From positions 1,240,001 through 1,304,000 of the forward strand of contig NZ_CP129965.1 in the NCBI RefSeq assembly GCF_030503635.1: DNA of 64,000 nucleotides, written 5' to 3'. Shown in pieces: positions 8,686 through 17,894 of this stretch. Numbering within the stretch: the first letter of the stretch is position 1; the number at the start of each line of letters is the position of its first letter. The notes under the pieces are model-generated. The model ran no database searches and was not told where the DNA came from. It saw only the letters and a list, made by a program, of their open reading frames with translations. The position numbers and the translations under genes were made by a program. The stretch comes from Corynebacterium sp. P3-F1 (GTDB taxonomy: Bacteria > Actinomycetota > Actinomycetes > Mycobacteriales > Mycobacteriaceae).

Positions 8686-9930
8686 CTACACGCGGGTGCT
8701 GCCTTCGGCGGTGGCGGGGCGGTCGTCGATAAGCGACTGCTCCTGCGACGTGCCCTCGATCTTGCCGGCTGCGAAGCGGTTGAGCACGAGCGCGATGGCG
8801 CCGTCACCCGTCACGTTGGCCGCAGTACCGAAAGAGTCAATGACGATGTAGGCTGCGATCATCAAAGCGACCATATCGTCTGTGAAGCCCAGCATGGACG
8901 CGAGGAGGCCGGTCGCCGCCATGATCGCACCGCCCGGGACACCCGGCGCGGCGATCATCATTATGCCGAGCAGCAGAATGAATCCGAGCGACAGACCCCA
9001 AGAAACGTCGAGACCGCCCATGTAGATGACGGCGAACGCGTAGAGACCGATCTTCATCATGGACCCGGACAGGTGGATCGTCGCACACAAAGGTACGACG
9101 AAACCGGCCACGTTCTCGTCCACCTTGTTGTTCAGGGTGGAACGCAGGGTGACCGGGATCGTCGCGGCAGACGACGACGTACCCAGAGCCGTGAAGTAAG
9201 CCGGGAGCATATTGCGCAGCGCAGTGAACGGGTTGATGCCCGCGACGATGCCGGCGATCAGGTACTGGCAGACCAGCAGGACGATGGTCATGAGGACTGC
9301 CAGAACCAGGACCTTGCCGAAGGCCGCCATGGTCGAGCCGAGATTCTCGTTCATGCCCAAGTTCAGGAAGATGCCGAAGATGTAGATCGGCAGCAGCGGA
9401 ATCACGAACGCGGTGACCACTTTCATGATCGCGCTCTCGAGCTCGGTGGCCACTTTGTACATGGTGTCGGACTTCACGGCAGTCATGGAAAGACCGATAC
9501 AGAAAGCCAAGACCAGTGCGGTCATCACCTCGAAGGGTGCGGGAATCTCCACCTCGAAAAACGGCGACAGGGAACCGGCGTCCACGTCGTCGACATTCGT
9601 GACCAACGTCTGGTCGCCGAGCATCCAGGGGTAGAGCGCCGCGGACAGACCCCACGCGATCAGACCGGAGATCACGGTCGAGCCGTAGGCCAGGCCGGCG
9701 GTAATGCCCAACCACTTCCCGGCGCCGCGGCCGAGACCAGCGATGGCAGGGGTGATCAGCGCGAAAATAAGGACGGGCACGAAGAAGCCCAGGAAATTGG
9801 AGAAGAGCCCGTTGAACGTGATGAAGATGCGGGCAAGCCACTCCGGGAAGAAGAAGCTGCAGCAGATGCCGAGCACGATGGCCACGACGATCCAGAACAG
9901 CAGCGACCTCGTGATCGACTTGGTGTTCAT
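8686..9930 (-). CDS. Dicarboxylate/amino acid:cation symporter (DAACS family)
   Basis: This 414-residue integral membrane protein belongs to PF00375. It carries the hallmark serine-rich re-entrant loop TALGTSSSAATIP around residue 255 and the substrate/sodium segment APGVPGGAIM near 330. FVVPLCATIHLSGSMM precedes the latter. The final helix contains D-S-F-G-T-A-A-N-V-T-G-D, the conserved transport-domain motif. It imports acidic or small neutral amino acids or C4-dicarboxylates with sodium or protons. The SstT-like versus GltP/DctA-like choice cannot be made by eye. The last 20 residues are hydrophilic and include a CGTCGATAAGC word read as SLIDDR. Termination is at the parS hairpin. Confidence 0.85.
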   Translation of the reverse strand: MNTKSITRSLLFWIVVAIVLGICCSFFFPEWLARIFITFNGLFSNFLGFFVPVLIFALITPAIAGLGRGAGKWLGITAGLAYGSTVISGLIAWGLSAALYPWMLGDQTLVTNVDDVDAGSLSPFFEVEIPAPFEVMTALVLAFCIGLSMTAVKSDTMYKVATELESAIMKVVTAFVIPLLPIYIFGIFLNLGMNENLGSTMAAFGKVLVLAVLMTIVLLVCQYLIAGIVAGINPFTALRNMLPAYFTALGTSSSAATIPVTLRSTLNNKVDENVAGFVVPLCATIHLSGSMMKIGLYAFAVIYMGGLDVSWGLSLGFILLLGIMMIAAPGVPGGAIMAATGLLASMLGFTDDMVALMIAAYIVIDSFGTAANVTGDGAIALVLNRFAAGKIEGTSQEQSLIDDRPATAEGSTRV

Positions 9931-9980
9931 GTTTTACCCTTTGCTCGGTACGCCTGAGTCAGGCGGGGTACGGGGAAATG

Positions 9981-10004
9981 AATAAGGCGGCAGCGCACCT
10001 TATT
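9981..10004. promoter_or_regulatory. Inverted repeat upstream of the symporter gene (possible operator)
   Basis: AATAAGG and CCTTATT are separated by 10 bases in the AT-richer stretch between the divergent symporter and SdpI genes. The position, ~50-75 bases before the symporter start, suits a regulator site. No regulator gene is adjacent. Confidence 0.3.
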
Positions 10005-10093
10005 AATTGTTATTCTTCCTGACCCTCACCCCCAGAGAAAAACCGGCGTTTCCGCAGGACCCCCCGAACACGTGCGCTCCATCACACGGAAAG

Positions 10094-10099
10094 TAGACT
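10094..10099 (+). promoter_or_regulatory. -10 box for the SdpI gene, probably leaderless
   Basis: TAGACT matches the corynebacterial TANANT -10 consensus and ends eight bases before the ATG at 10108. No ribosome-binding site precedes that ATG, as expected for a leaderless message. No clear -35 is visible. It may also feed the trp operon, since only 25 bases separate the two genes. Confidence 0.4.
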
Positions 10100-10107
10100 G
10101 CTGGTTT

Positions 10108-10548
10108 ATGACTGGAGTGGTTATCAGTGTTGTCTTCATTATCTTCGCACTCGCTTTGCTGATTCCAGGAGTGCTCGCCGCCCTCGGCCGCTTGCCCGGC
10201 AATAACATGGTCGGGTTGCACGTGCCGGAGGTGCGCAAGGACGAAGAGATCTGGGTGCAGGCCCACAAGGTGACCGGTCCATACCTGATCCTCGGCGGTC
10301 TCGCCCTCGTCTTCGGCGCAGCCTTTTCTTTCATCGCCGACGGTTGGCTCTGGGCCGGCCCCGTGATCTTGGCGATCGTCGCGGTTGCCGCTGTGGCCGC
10401 GGCCGGCAACCAAGGTGCACGCGCAGCGAAGCTCTTCGCGCAAGCGAAAGAGAGCGAGACTGACTCCGCTTCTCAAGCCACGCAGCCCGCCCCCCAAGTC
10501 GATCTCGGTGCCCTGCGAAACGCCGCCCGCCGCGCAGACGACAGGTAG
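10108..10548 (+). CDS. SdpI-family membrane protein
   Basis: The protein has 146 residues from the ATG at 10108. A first helix (~2-22) leads into ALGRLPGNNMVGLHVPEVRK, the SdpI signature (G-R-L-x-x-N-x-x-x-G-x-R-x-P). This is followed by W-x-x-A-H-K and two more helices around 58-100. The C-terminal ~35 residues are hydrophilic. In Bacillus, SdpI is an immunity and signalling protein, but most homologues have no known role. It lies directly upstream of trpE in the same direction, so read-through into the trp operon is likely. Confidence 0.75.
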   Translation: MTGVVISVVFIIFALALLIPGVLAALGRLPGNNMVGLHVPEVRKDEEIWVQAHKVTGPYLILGGLALVFGAAFSFIADGWLWAGPVILAIVAVAAVAAAGNQGARAAKLFAQAKESETDSASQATQPAPQVDLGALRNAARRADDR

Positions 10549-10573
10549 TCTCATTGCAGAAAGGAGGCCTGAC

Positions 10574-12115
10574 GTGAGCGAGTTCCGCCCCCAGGTCACG
10601 CACCTCGATGTGCGCTACCACGCCGACGCGTCGACCTTATTCGCCGCTATCGGCGGCACAGACATGACGGATTCTGTGCTGCTCGAGAGCGCCGACATCA
10701 CCACCAAGTCCGGGCTACAGTCGGTCGCGGTCCTCGGGGCTTCCCTACGCGTCACGTGCAACGGACCGGATGTCGCGGTGGAGGCACTCAGCACGGACGG
10801 CGAGGCGATCGCAGACCGCCTGCACGGGCAGCTCGCGGACTTCGTGACGGGGGAGCGCACCTTCCGCTTCCCGGTCTCCACCGCCGCGGACGAGCGTGAG
10901 CGGCTCACCGCGCCGAGTTCCGCGGATGTCCTCCGTGCGCTCACAACTGGTGCCGGTTACACCGACACCGAGCACAGCACGCTTCCCATGCTCGTCGGCG
11001 GATTCGCTTTCGACTACTTGGCCACCTTCGAGGACCTGCCCAGCGTCGCCGATAGCACGAACACGTACCCCGACTACCAATTCATCCTCGCGGACATCGT
11101 GCTCACGATCGACCACCGCGCGAACACCGCTCGGCTCACAGGGGTGGATGGGGGACAGGGGGACGTCGATAAGCGGATGCGCGAATTCGCCGAGCTTATC
11201 GACGCCGCCGAGCCCCCCACCCCCCGCTCATCCAGCGCCGAGGAGCCACTGCGCGTGGAAGCGAGCATTGACGACGCTGACTTCCGCCGCGATGTGGAGA
11301 AGCTCAAAGACAATATCTACAACGGCGACATCTACCAGGTGGTGCCGGCGCGGGCGTTCACTGCCGAGTGCCCGGACGCGTTCGTCGCGTACCAGTGCCT
11401 CCGCGAGACGAATCCGTCGCCGTACATGTTCTATGTCCGCGGACTCGACCGGAACGGCGACGCATATGAGCTCCTCGGCGCATCACCCGAATCGAACCTG
11501 AAGTTCTCAGCTGCCTCCCGCGAGGTGCAGCTGTACCCGATTGCCGGGACACGGCCGCGCGGCACCACGCATGAATTGGACACGCGTATGGAGCTCGAGC
11601 TGCGTACCGACGCCAAGGAGATCGCCGAGCACACGATGCTCGTCGATCTAGCACGCAACGACCTCGCACGCGTCGCTGAGCCCGGTACCCGCCAAGTCCG
11701 TGAGCTCCTCCAGGTCGACCGCTACTCCCGCGTCATGCACCTCGTCTCCCGCGTGACAGCGACCCTCTCAGCCGACCTCGACGCCCTGGACGCTTACCGC
11801 GCGTCCATGAATATGGGCACTTTGACCGGCGCCCCCAAGCTGCGCGCAACGCAGCTAATCCGTGAGCTCGAAGGCGTCCGCCGCGGCTCCTATGGCGGGG
11901 CAGTGGGGTATCTGCGCGGCAACGGTGACTTCGACACATGCATCGTCATCCGCTCCGCGTTCGTGCGCGGCGGCGTAGCCACCGTCCAGGCAGGTGCTGG
12001 TGTCGTGCGCGATTCCATCCCGCAGGCCGAAGCGGACGAGACTCTGCACAAGGCCTACGCCGTCCTCAACGCCATTGCCATGGCCAGCGGCCGCAAGGTA
12101 GAGGTGATCCGATGA
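10574..12115 (+). CDS. trpE: Anthranilate synthase component I
   Basis: The protein has 513 residues with a GTG start seven bases after AAGGAGG (10561-10567). It makes anthranilate from chorismate together with TrpG, the first step of tryptophan synthesis. The N-terminal LLES motif (36-39) is the tryptophan feedback site known from Corynebacterium. The C-terminal chorismate-binding half has PIAGTRPRG, D-L-A-R-N-D-L-x-R-V and GTLTGAPKL. No Trp-rich leader peptide fits in the 25-base gap before it, unlike the attenuated C. glutamicum operon. A Gly/Asp-rich linker near residue 197 carries two inverted CGTCGATAAGC words. It is trpE rather than pabB because trpGDCBA follow. Confidence 0.95.
   Translation: MSEFRPQVTHLDVRYHADASTLFAAIGGTDMTDSVLLESADITTKSGLQSVAVLGASLRVTCNGPDVAVEALSTDGEAIADRLHGQLADFVTGERTFRFPVSTAADERERLTAPSSADVLRALTTGAGYTDTEHSTLPMLVGGFAFDYLATFEDLPSVADSTNTYPDYQFILADIVLTIDHRANTARLTGVDGGQGDVDKRMREFAELIDAAEPPTPRSSSAEEPLRVEASIDDADFRRDVEKLKDNIYNGDIYQVVPARAFTAECPDAFVAYQCLRETNPSPYMFYVRGLDRNGDAYELLGASPESNLKFSAASREVQLYPIAGTRPRGTTHELDTRMELELRTDAKEIAEHTMLVDLARNDLARVAEPGTRQVRELLQVDRYSRVMHLVSRVTATLSADLDALDAYRASMNMGTLTGAPKLRATQLIRELEGVRRGSYGGAVGYLRGNGDFDTCIVIRSAFVRGGVATVQAGAGVVRDSIPQAEADETLHKAYAVLNAIAMASGRKVEVIR
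11164..11204. repeat. Inverted pair of the CGTCGATAAGC word inside trpE
   Basis: CGTCGATAAGC (11164-11174) and its exact complement GCTTATCGACG (11194-11204) face each other across 19 bases and could form an 11-bp stem. They encode GDVDK and ELIDA in a non-conserved linker. Confidence 0.9.
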
Positions 12116-12768
12116 CCGCCCGAGTGGTCCTCCTGGATAACCAGGACTCTTTTGTGTACAACCTCGTCGACGCACTCGCGACCATGCCGAATGTGGAGTT
12201 CATGGTCTTTCGCAACACGGTCACTGTCGACCGGGTGCTCGACGTAGAACCGGATGTCGTCATTCTCTCTCCCGGCCCCGGATATCCCGCCGACGCCGGC
12301 TGCATGATGGAGCTCATCGAACGTATCCAGGGCACCATTCCGATCTTGGGAATCTGCCTCGGATACCAGGCCCTCATCGAGCACTTTGGTGGCCGCGTCA
12401 CCCCGTGCGGTCCCGTCCACGGTGTAAGCGAATCCATGTACCTGACTGAGGAGGGCATCGGACATCCGCTCTTCCGCGGGCTCACAACCGACAATGGACC
12501 GGAGCACGGCTACACCCCCGGACGATTGGTTCCAGTTGCTCGATACCACTCCCTTGGAACCGTTGGGGTTCCCAATGATCTGGTTCCCCTAGCTCGCATT
12601 TCGAGTGAGAATGGAGAAATAGTGATGTCCGCCGTATCCGAAGACGGCATGTCCATCGGCTTCCAGTTCCACCCTGAATCCATTCTCACACCCCAAGGAC
12701 CATTGATTTTGGAGCGTTCAATCACTCAATTGTTGGAACACTCAACGAAAGGCACGACCAATGGCTAG
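12112..12768 (+). CDS. trpG: Anthranilate synthase component II (glutamine amidotransferase)
   Basis: The protein has 218 residues. ATG overlaps the trpE stop as ATGA, indicating translational coupling and 1:1 synthesis. It hydrolyses glutamine and passes ammonia to TrpE. The class I amidotransferase triad is visible: the nucleophile Cys82 in GICLGYQA, and the His and Glu in FQFHPES near residue 195. The SPGPGYP oxyanion segment precedes them. It is slightly longer than usual at the C-terminus. The last eight bases overlap trpD. Confidence 0.95.
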   Translation: MTARVVLLDNQDSFVYNLVDALATMPNVEFMVFRNTVTVDRVLDVEPDVVILSPGPGYPADAGCMMELIERIQGTIPILGICLGYQALIEHFGGRVTPCGPVHGVSESMYLTEEGIGHPLFRGLTTDNGPEHGYTPGRLVPVARYHSLGTVGVPNDLVPLARISSENGEIVMSAVSEDGMSIGFQFHPESILTPQGPLILERSITQLLEHSTKGTTNG

Positions 12769-13789
12769 CCAAACCTCACTTGAAACTCTTCGTCGCTTCC
12801 TCGATAACAAGGGACCGAGTTTGCAAGAGGCGACGGACGCCTTCGTGCCGCTAACTGTGGGTGACTACGACGATGTTCACATCGCCGCCCTCCTGGCAAC
12901 CGTGCGCACCCGCGGTGAGACCTTCGCCGATATCGCCGGTGCTGCCAAAGCATTCCTCGCAGCCGGCCGTCCTTTCCCCATCACGGGTGCTGGCCTCATG
13001 GACACGGCCGGCACGGGCGGCGACGGCAAGAACACCATCAACATCACCACTGCCGCCTCCCTGGTTGCAGCCGCCGGGGGAGTGAAGATGATCAAGTGCG
13101 GCAACCGGTCCGTCTCCTCCAAGTCCGGCTCCGCCGACGTGCTCGAGGCGCTGAATATTCCCCTGGACCTCGATCCGGACCGCGCCGTGCGCCAGTTCGA
13201 AGCATCTAATTTCACTTTCCTTTTCGCGCCGGCCTACAACCCCGCGATCGCCCATGTTCAGCCTGTTCGTAAATCTTTGGGCATCCCCACTTTGTTCAAC
13301 ACACTGGGTCCGCTGCTGTCGCCGGGGCGTCCGGAGTACCAGATCATGGGCATTGCCAATCCGGATCTGGGCCAGACCATCGCCGAGACGATGCGTGAGC
13401 TCGGCCGCGGCCGCGCGATGATCGTGCATGGAGCCGGCACCGACGAGCTCGCAGTCCACGGAGAGACCCTCGTGTGGGAGCTCGACCGCGACGGCAACAT
13501 CGAGCATTACACGCTCACTCCCGGCGACATGGGGCTGCCGACGTACGCTCTCGAGGAGCTCGAAGGCGGCGACGGGCAAGAGAACGCCGCCGCGATCCGC
13601 GCGATCTTCAATGGCGAAGCCCCTGATGCTCAACGCGATGCCGTCGCCGCCACCGCCGGAGCGATCTTCTACCTCTACGGCTTCGACGACGACATCGCAT
13701 CAGGTGTCGAGCGCGCACAGCAATTGCTTAGCAGCGGCACCGTTGCCCACTGGCTCTCCACCCACGAAGGAGCTGACTACAGTGCCTAA
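12761..13789 (+). CDS. trpD: Anthranilate phosphoribosyltransferase
   Basis: This 342-residue enzyme joins anthranilate to PRPP. The PRPP-binding motif GTGGDGKNTINITTA lies near residues 85-100, and the anthranilate/KCGNRSVSSKSGSAD motif near 108-122, both intact. NTLGPLLSPGRP follows. The start overlaps the trpG stop by eight bases, and the stop overlaps the trpCF GTG. Length is normal for the family. Confidence 0.96.
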   Translation: MASQTSLETLRRFLDNKGPSLQEATDAFVPLTVGDYDDVHIAALLATVRTRGETFADIAGAAKAFLAAGRPFPITGAGLMDTAGTGGDGKNTINITTAASLVAAAGGVKMIKCGNRSVSSKSGSADVLEALNIPLDLDPDRAVRQFEASNFTFLFAPAYNPAIAHVQPVRKSLGIPTLFNTLGPLLSPGRPEYQIMGIANPDLGQTIAETMRELGRGRAMIVHGAGTDELAVHGETLVWELDRDGNIEHYTLTPGDMGLPTYALEELEGGDGQENAAAIRAIFNGEAPDAQRDAVAATAGAIFYLYGFDDDIASGVERAQQLLSSGTVAHWLSTHEGADYSA

Positions 13790-15251
13790 CGAGCAAGCCT
13801 CTGACCAGCGCGGATACGACACAGGACCGTCTGCGGGGTTGCCGACCGTCCTTGAAGGCATCATCACGTCCCGAAAACGTCACATTGACGCAATTAAAGC
13901 CCGCATCGCTCATGTTGATCCCGCGGAGCTCCCGCGGTCCGACCGGTCCCTCTACGATTCGCTCGACCGCCCCGGAACGCGATTCATCATGGAGTGCAAG
14001 TCCTCCTCACCGTCGCTCGGCATGATTCGCGAACATTACCAACCGGGAGACATCGCCGCGGTCTATTCGCGCTATGCCGCCGGAATCTCAGTGCTGTGCG
14101 AGCCCGAGCGTTTCGGGGGTGACTACGACCACCTCGCCACTGTCGCCGCCACAACGCACCTTCCGGTGTTGTGCAAAGACTTCATCATCGACCCGGCACA
14201 GATCCACGCCGCGCGCTATTTTGGTGCCGACGCCATTCTCCTCATGCTCAGCGTTCTCGACGACGATGAATATACGGCTCTTTCCGCCGAGGCAGAGCGC
14301 CTCGGCATGGACGTGCTCACCGAGGTGATCGATGAGGAAGAAGCGGCTCGCGCAACGAAACTGGGCGCAAAGATCTTTGGCATCAACCACCGGAATCTTC
14401 ACGACCTGTCCATCGACCTCGAGCGTTCGGCCCGCCTCGCGCCCCTTGCTCCCGAAGACGCGCTCGTTGTTTCCGAGTCCGGCATCCGCGATGTCGAGAC
14501 CATTCGACGCCTCGGCGACCATTCCGACGGCTTCCTCGTCGGATCCCACCTAACCGGCACCCCGGATATCGACTGGGCCGCCCGCATGTTGGTCTACGGG
14601 CCCAACAAGGTGTGTGGTCTTACCTCCCGGTCAGCCGCACAAGTCGCTCGCGCAGTCGGCGCCCTCTACGGAGGCCTCATCTTCGAAGAGGTCAGCCCCC
14701 GCAATGTTTCACGTGAAACATCGGAAGATATCATCGCTCACGAGCCGGGATTGCACTATGTGGCAGTGAGCCGAAGGACCGACGGGTGGCAGGATCTGGT
14801 CTTCCCGGGAATTCACGCGGTTCAGATCCACGCCCCGTACCGTGGCTCGTTGGACGCCGAGAGGGACCTTGTCCGAACGGTCCGCGATACCGTCCGATCC
14901 ATCGACCCCGGGGTGGAAGTGTGGCGAGCCGTCTCCATGTCAGAGCCCGATGGGCCGGCAGTGGCAGCGGGACTGGCGGGCGACGTCGATAAGCTTGTGC
15001 TCGACGCGAAAGACGGCGGATCCGGCATTGGCTTCGACTGGTCCACGATCCCCGACGAGGTCCGCGCGCACAGCCTCCTCGCCGGAGGGTTGAGCCCCGA
15101 CAATGTCGAGGATGCCCTCGCCGTGGGATGCCTCGGGGTGGACCTGAACTCCGGCGTCGAATACCCGGCGTCCGCAGGTTCGTGGACCGGAATGAAGGAT
15201 GCCGGAGCCCTGCGTACCACCTTCGACCGGATCCGCAATTTCCATTATTGA
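13782..15251 (+). CDS. trpC: Bifunctional indole-3-glycerol phosphate synthase / phosphoribosylanthranilate isomerase
   Basis: This is a 489-residue fusion catalysing two successive steps. Residues 1-~265 are TrpC, with the conserved [29 protein letters not shown] and [12 protein letters not shown] strands. Residues ~275-489 are TrpF, with NKVCGLTSR, the catalytic Cys, and the terminal D-L-N-S-G-V-E segment. The start is GTG 13782 after GAAGGAG, overlapping the trpD stop. The TrpF part contains a perfect parS site read as NVSRET and a CGTCGATAAGC word read as GDVDKL. Fusion of trpC with trpF is typical of corynebacteria and enterobacteria. Confidence 0.95.
   Translation: MPNEQASDQRGYDTGPSAGLPTVLEGIITSRKRHIDAIKARIAHVDPAELPRSDRSLYDSLDRPGTRFIMECKSSSPSLGMIREHYQPGDIAAVYSRYAAGISVLCEPERFGGDYDHLATVAATTHLPVLCKDFIIDPAQIHAARYFGADAILLMLSVLDDDEYTALSAEAERLGMDVLTEVIDEEEAARATKLGAKIFGINHRNLHDLSIDLERSARLAPLAPEDALVVSESGIRDVETIRRLGDHSDGFLVGSHLTGTPDIDWAARMLVYGPNKVCGLTSRSAAQVARAVGALYGGLIFEEVSPRNVSRETSEDIIAHEPGLHYVAVSRRTDGWQDLVFPGIHAVQIHAPYRGSLDAERDLVRTVRDTVRSIDPGVEVWRAVSMSEPDGPAVAAGLAGDVDKLVLDAKDGGSGIGFDWSTIPDEVRAHSLLAGGLSPDNVEDALAVGCLGVDLNSGVEYPASAGSWTGMKDAGALRTTFDRIRNFHY
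14705..14720. other. parS site, perfect, inside the trpCF coding region
   Basis: TGTTTCACGTGAAACA is a perfect match, read in frame as NVSRET between the TrpF strands. It is the parS site closest to oriC in this window, about 24 kb from dnaA. Confidence 0.95.
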
Positions 15252-15310
15252 TTCCCGTACTAACTCGAATCCTGACTCGAATACTGAAGAACACTCAACA
15301 AGGATTACCC

Positions 15311-16567
15311 ATGACTGACACCACACAGGCACGCGACGGCGGAAGCACTATCCTGCCAGCGTATTTCGGTGAATTCGGCGGACAGTTCGTCGCCGAGTCT
15401 CTGCTTCCGGCACTCGACCAGCTCGAGCAGGCATTCGTCGACGCGTGGAACGACGACCAGTTCATGGATGAATACCGCGGGCTACTGCGGGATTACCTAG
15501 GACGCCCAACGCCACTGACTGAGGCACGGAACCTGACAAAGGACAACGAGTACGCCCGTATCTTCCTCAAACGCGAGGACTTGGTTCACGGTGGCGCACA
15601 CAAGACGAATCAGGTGATCGGCCAAGCCTTGCTGGCCAAGAAGATGGGCAAGACGCGCATCATCGCTGAGACCGGTGCCGGCCAGCACGGCACCGCCACG
15701 GCGCTAGCGTGCGCTCTGATGGGTCTCGACTGCGTCATTTACATGGGCGCCAAGGACATGGAGCGCCAAGCACCGAATGTCTACCGCATGCGACTGATGG
15801 GCGCAGAGGTCATCGGCGTGGACTCCGGCTCCGGCACCCTCAAGGACGCCGTGAACGAGGCACTTCGAGATTGGACCGCGACCTTCCACGAGTCCCACTA
15901 TCTGCTCGGCACCGCGGCCGGCCCGCACCCGTTCCCGACGATCGTGCGTGAATTCCACAAGGTCATCTCGGAAGAGGCCAAGGCCCAGATGCTGGACCGG
16001 ACGGGCGCGCTACCGGATGTCGTAGTCGCCTGCGTCGGCGGCGGCTCCAATGCCATCGGCATGTTCGCGGACTTCATCGACGAGGAATCAGTGCAACTCG
16101 TCGGCACGGAACCGGGAGGGGAGGGCATGGACTCCGGCAAGCACGGCGCCGCGATCGCCGCGGGGACCGTGGGCATCCTCCACGGGACGAAGTCGTACTT
16201 GATGCGCAACCCGGACGGCCAGATCGAAGAGTCCTACTCCATTTCGGCGGGCCTCGACTACCCGGCTGTCGGGCCGCAGCACGCGCACCTGGCCAAATCT
16301 CGCCGCGCACAATACGTCCCTGTCACCGACGGCGATGCCCTGCGCGCCTTCCAGCTTCTGTCCCGTAAGGAGGGCATCATCCCTGCGCTCGAGTCCTCCC
16401 ACGCACTCGCGTACGCGCTGCAGCGCGCCGACGAGGCAACGGACGCCAAACAGCCGGTCACCATCCTCGTCTCGCTATCCGGCCGCGGCGACAAAGACGT
16501 CGCTCACGTGCAACAGGCGCTCGAAGAGCGCCCGGAATACGTACTGAACACAACGAAGGAGAAATAA
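15311..16567 (+). CDS. trpB: Tryptophan synthase beta chain
   Basis: This 418-residue PLP enzyme condenses indole and serine. The start is ATG 15311, 59 bases after trpCF, after AAGGATTACCC. The PLP lysine is in [17 protein letters not shown], and the phosphate-binding GGGSNAIG loop lies near residue 240. The [10 protein letters not shown] segment is intact. The N-terminal FGEFGGQFV is the standard TrpB opening. The stop overlaps the trpA start by one base (TAATG), consistent with alpha-beta complex assembly. Confidence 0.97.
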   Translation: MTDTTQARDGGSTILPAYFGEFGGQFVAESLLPALDQLEQAFVDAWNDDQFMDEYRGLLRDYLGRPTPLTEARNLTKDNEYARIFLKREDLVHGGAHKTNQVIGQALLAKKMGKTRIIAETGAGQHGTATALACALMGLDCVIYMGAKDMERQAPNVYRMRLMGAEVIGVDSGSGTLKDAVNEALRDWTATFHESHYLLGTAAGPHPFPTIVREFHKVISEEAKAQMLDRTGALPDVVVACVGGGSNAIGMFADFIDEESVQLVGTEPGGEGMDSGKHGAAIAAGTVGILHGTKSYLMRNPDGQIEESYSISAGLDYPAVGPQHAHLAKSRRAQYVPVTDGDALRAFQLLSRKEGIIPALESSHALAYALQRADEATDAKQPVTILVSLSGRGDKDVAHVQQALEERPEYVLNTTKEK

Positions 16568-17409
16568 TGTCCCGTTTCACCGCGCTGTTTGATACTCTGC
16601 GCGCCAAGAACGAAGGCGCATTCGTTCCCTTCGTCATGCTCGGCGACCCGACGGCGAAAGAAGCCGTCGACATCATCGACACGCTTATCGACGCCGGTGC
16701 CGACGCTCTCGAACTCGGCATCCCCTTCTCCGACCCTGCGGCCGACGGCCCAACCATTCAAAAATCGCATCTGCGAGCGTTGGACGGGGGCGCTTCCGTG
16801 GATACGTGCTTCGAACAGATCCGTGAGATTCGCCGCCGCCACCCGGACGTGCCAATCGGGATGCTCGTGTACGCGAACGTCCCGTACGTCCGCGGGCTGG
16901 ATTCGTTCTACAACGAACTCCATGAAGCGGGCGCCGACGCAGTCCTCATCCCCGATGTCCCCGTCCGCGAAGGAGCGCCCTTCATCGAGGCGGCGACCGC
17001 CGCCGGAATCGACCCTGTCTTCATCGCCCCAGCTCAGGCACGCCCTGAAGTGCTCGAAGGCGTGGCCGCGCACTCCCGCGGCTACATTTACGCCGTGTCC
17101 CGCGACGGAGTGACTGGTGCCGAGCGCGAATCCCAAACGCAGGGGCTTGCCGACGTCGTCTCCAACATCTCCTCCTACAACGGCGCCCCCGTTCTGCTAG
17201 GATTCGGCATCTCAACTCCGCAGCACGTGGCCGACGCCATCGCCGCAGGTGCAGCTGGCGCCATCACGGGCTCCGCGATAGCTAAAATCATCGACACCCA
17301 CGTGGACTACAACCACCCGAACCCCGGGTCCGTCCGCGACATGGGGGCCCTGACGAAGGAGCTCCGAGAGTACGTTGGCACCATGAAGCAAGCTACGATG
17401 AAGCCATGA
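16567..17409 (+). CDS. trpA: Tryptophan synthase alpha chain
   Basis: This 280-residue TIM-barrel subunit cleaves indole-3-glycerol phosphate. FVPFVMLGDP near the N-terminus and LELGIPFSDPAADGP carry the catalytic Glu and Asp. GFGISTPQHV and GAITGSA bind phosphate. It is the last trp gene, starting within the trpB stop. A CGTCGATAAGC word is read as TLIDAG. The TGA overlaps the ATG of the next gene. Confidence 0.97.
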   Translation: MSRFTALFDTLRAKNEGAFVPFVMLGDPTAKEAVDIIDTLIDAGADALELGIPFSDPAADGPTIQKSHLRALDGGASVDTCFEQIREIRRRHPDVPIGMLVYANVPYVRGLDSFYNELHEAGADAVLIPDVPVREGAPFIEAATAAGIDPVFIAPAQARPEVLEGVAAHSRGYIYAVSRDGVTGAERESQTQGLADVVSNISSYNGAPVLLGFGISTPQHVADAIAAGAAGAITGSAIAKIIDTHVDYNHPNPGSVRDMGALTKELREYVGTMKQATMKP

Positions 17410-17879
17410 TTGGCACCCCCTCCTCGTTCTCCACATCGTCAGCGTCCTCCGCATCATCAGCGTTCTCCGCTGCCAGTAGTTCTAACGTCGGCATGGGCCC
17501 CGTACGGTCTCAATCCTGCTCGCGCCGCGCGTTCCTGCTCGGAACCGCCACCACATTCGCTGGCGCATTCATCGCCGCCTGTGGCAAGGCGCCATCAGCC
17601 GAGGTTGCCGCCACACAGGTACCCGTCGGCAGCGCAGTCATCGTGGACAAGATCATCATTGCCCAGCCGGCGGAGGGCCAGTTCGTCGCGTACTCGACCA
17701 CCTGTCCTCACCAGGGAAGCCCGATCACGCAGGTGGAAGGAAACACGGTGCGATGCCCGTCCCACGGCTCCGTTTTCGACATCGCCACCGGCCAGCCCGT
17801 TTCCGGCCCTGCTACTTCAGCTATGACGACCGTGCCCGTGAGTGAGAACGGTGGCACGGTCACCGCGGGTGAGGCATAA
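17406..17879 (+). CDS. Exported Rieske-type [2Fe-2S] protein
   Basis: The protein has 157 residues if started at the ATG overlapping the trpA stop. A later ATG at 17493 would give 128. A twin-arginine signal (CSRRAFLLGTATTFAG) runs into FIAACG, a possible lipobox cysteine, so the protein is likely Tat-exported and lipid-anchored. The Rieske ligands are complete: CPHQGS and, 16 residues on, CPSHGS. The long Ser-rich extension before the signal argues for the later start. The electron partner is unknown. ATGA coupling to trpA is notable because the gene has no tryptophan role. Confidence 0.8.
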   Translation: MIGTPSSFSTSSASSASSAFSAASSSNVGMGPVRSQSCSRRAFLLGTATTFAGAFIAACGKAPSAEVAATQVPVGSAVIVDKIIIAQPAEGQFVAYSTTCPHQGSPITQVEGNTVRCPSHGSVFDIATGQPVSGPATSAMTTVPVSENGGTVTAGEA

Positions 17880-17894
17880 AAGGAGGGATTTTTG

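Noticed and set aside
8641..9957. 438-codon plus-strand frame over the symporter gene
   Set aside because: It is His/Asp/Gly-rich antisense noise that begins inside the parS palindrome. The symporter on the other strand has clear motifs.
10549..10573. Possible trp attenuator or leader peptide before trpE
   Set aside because: The gap is 25 bases with only a ribosome site. No Trp codons in a row or terminator stem are present.
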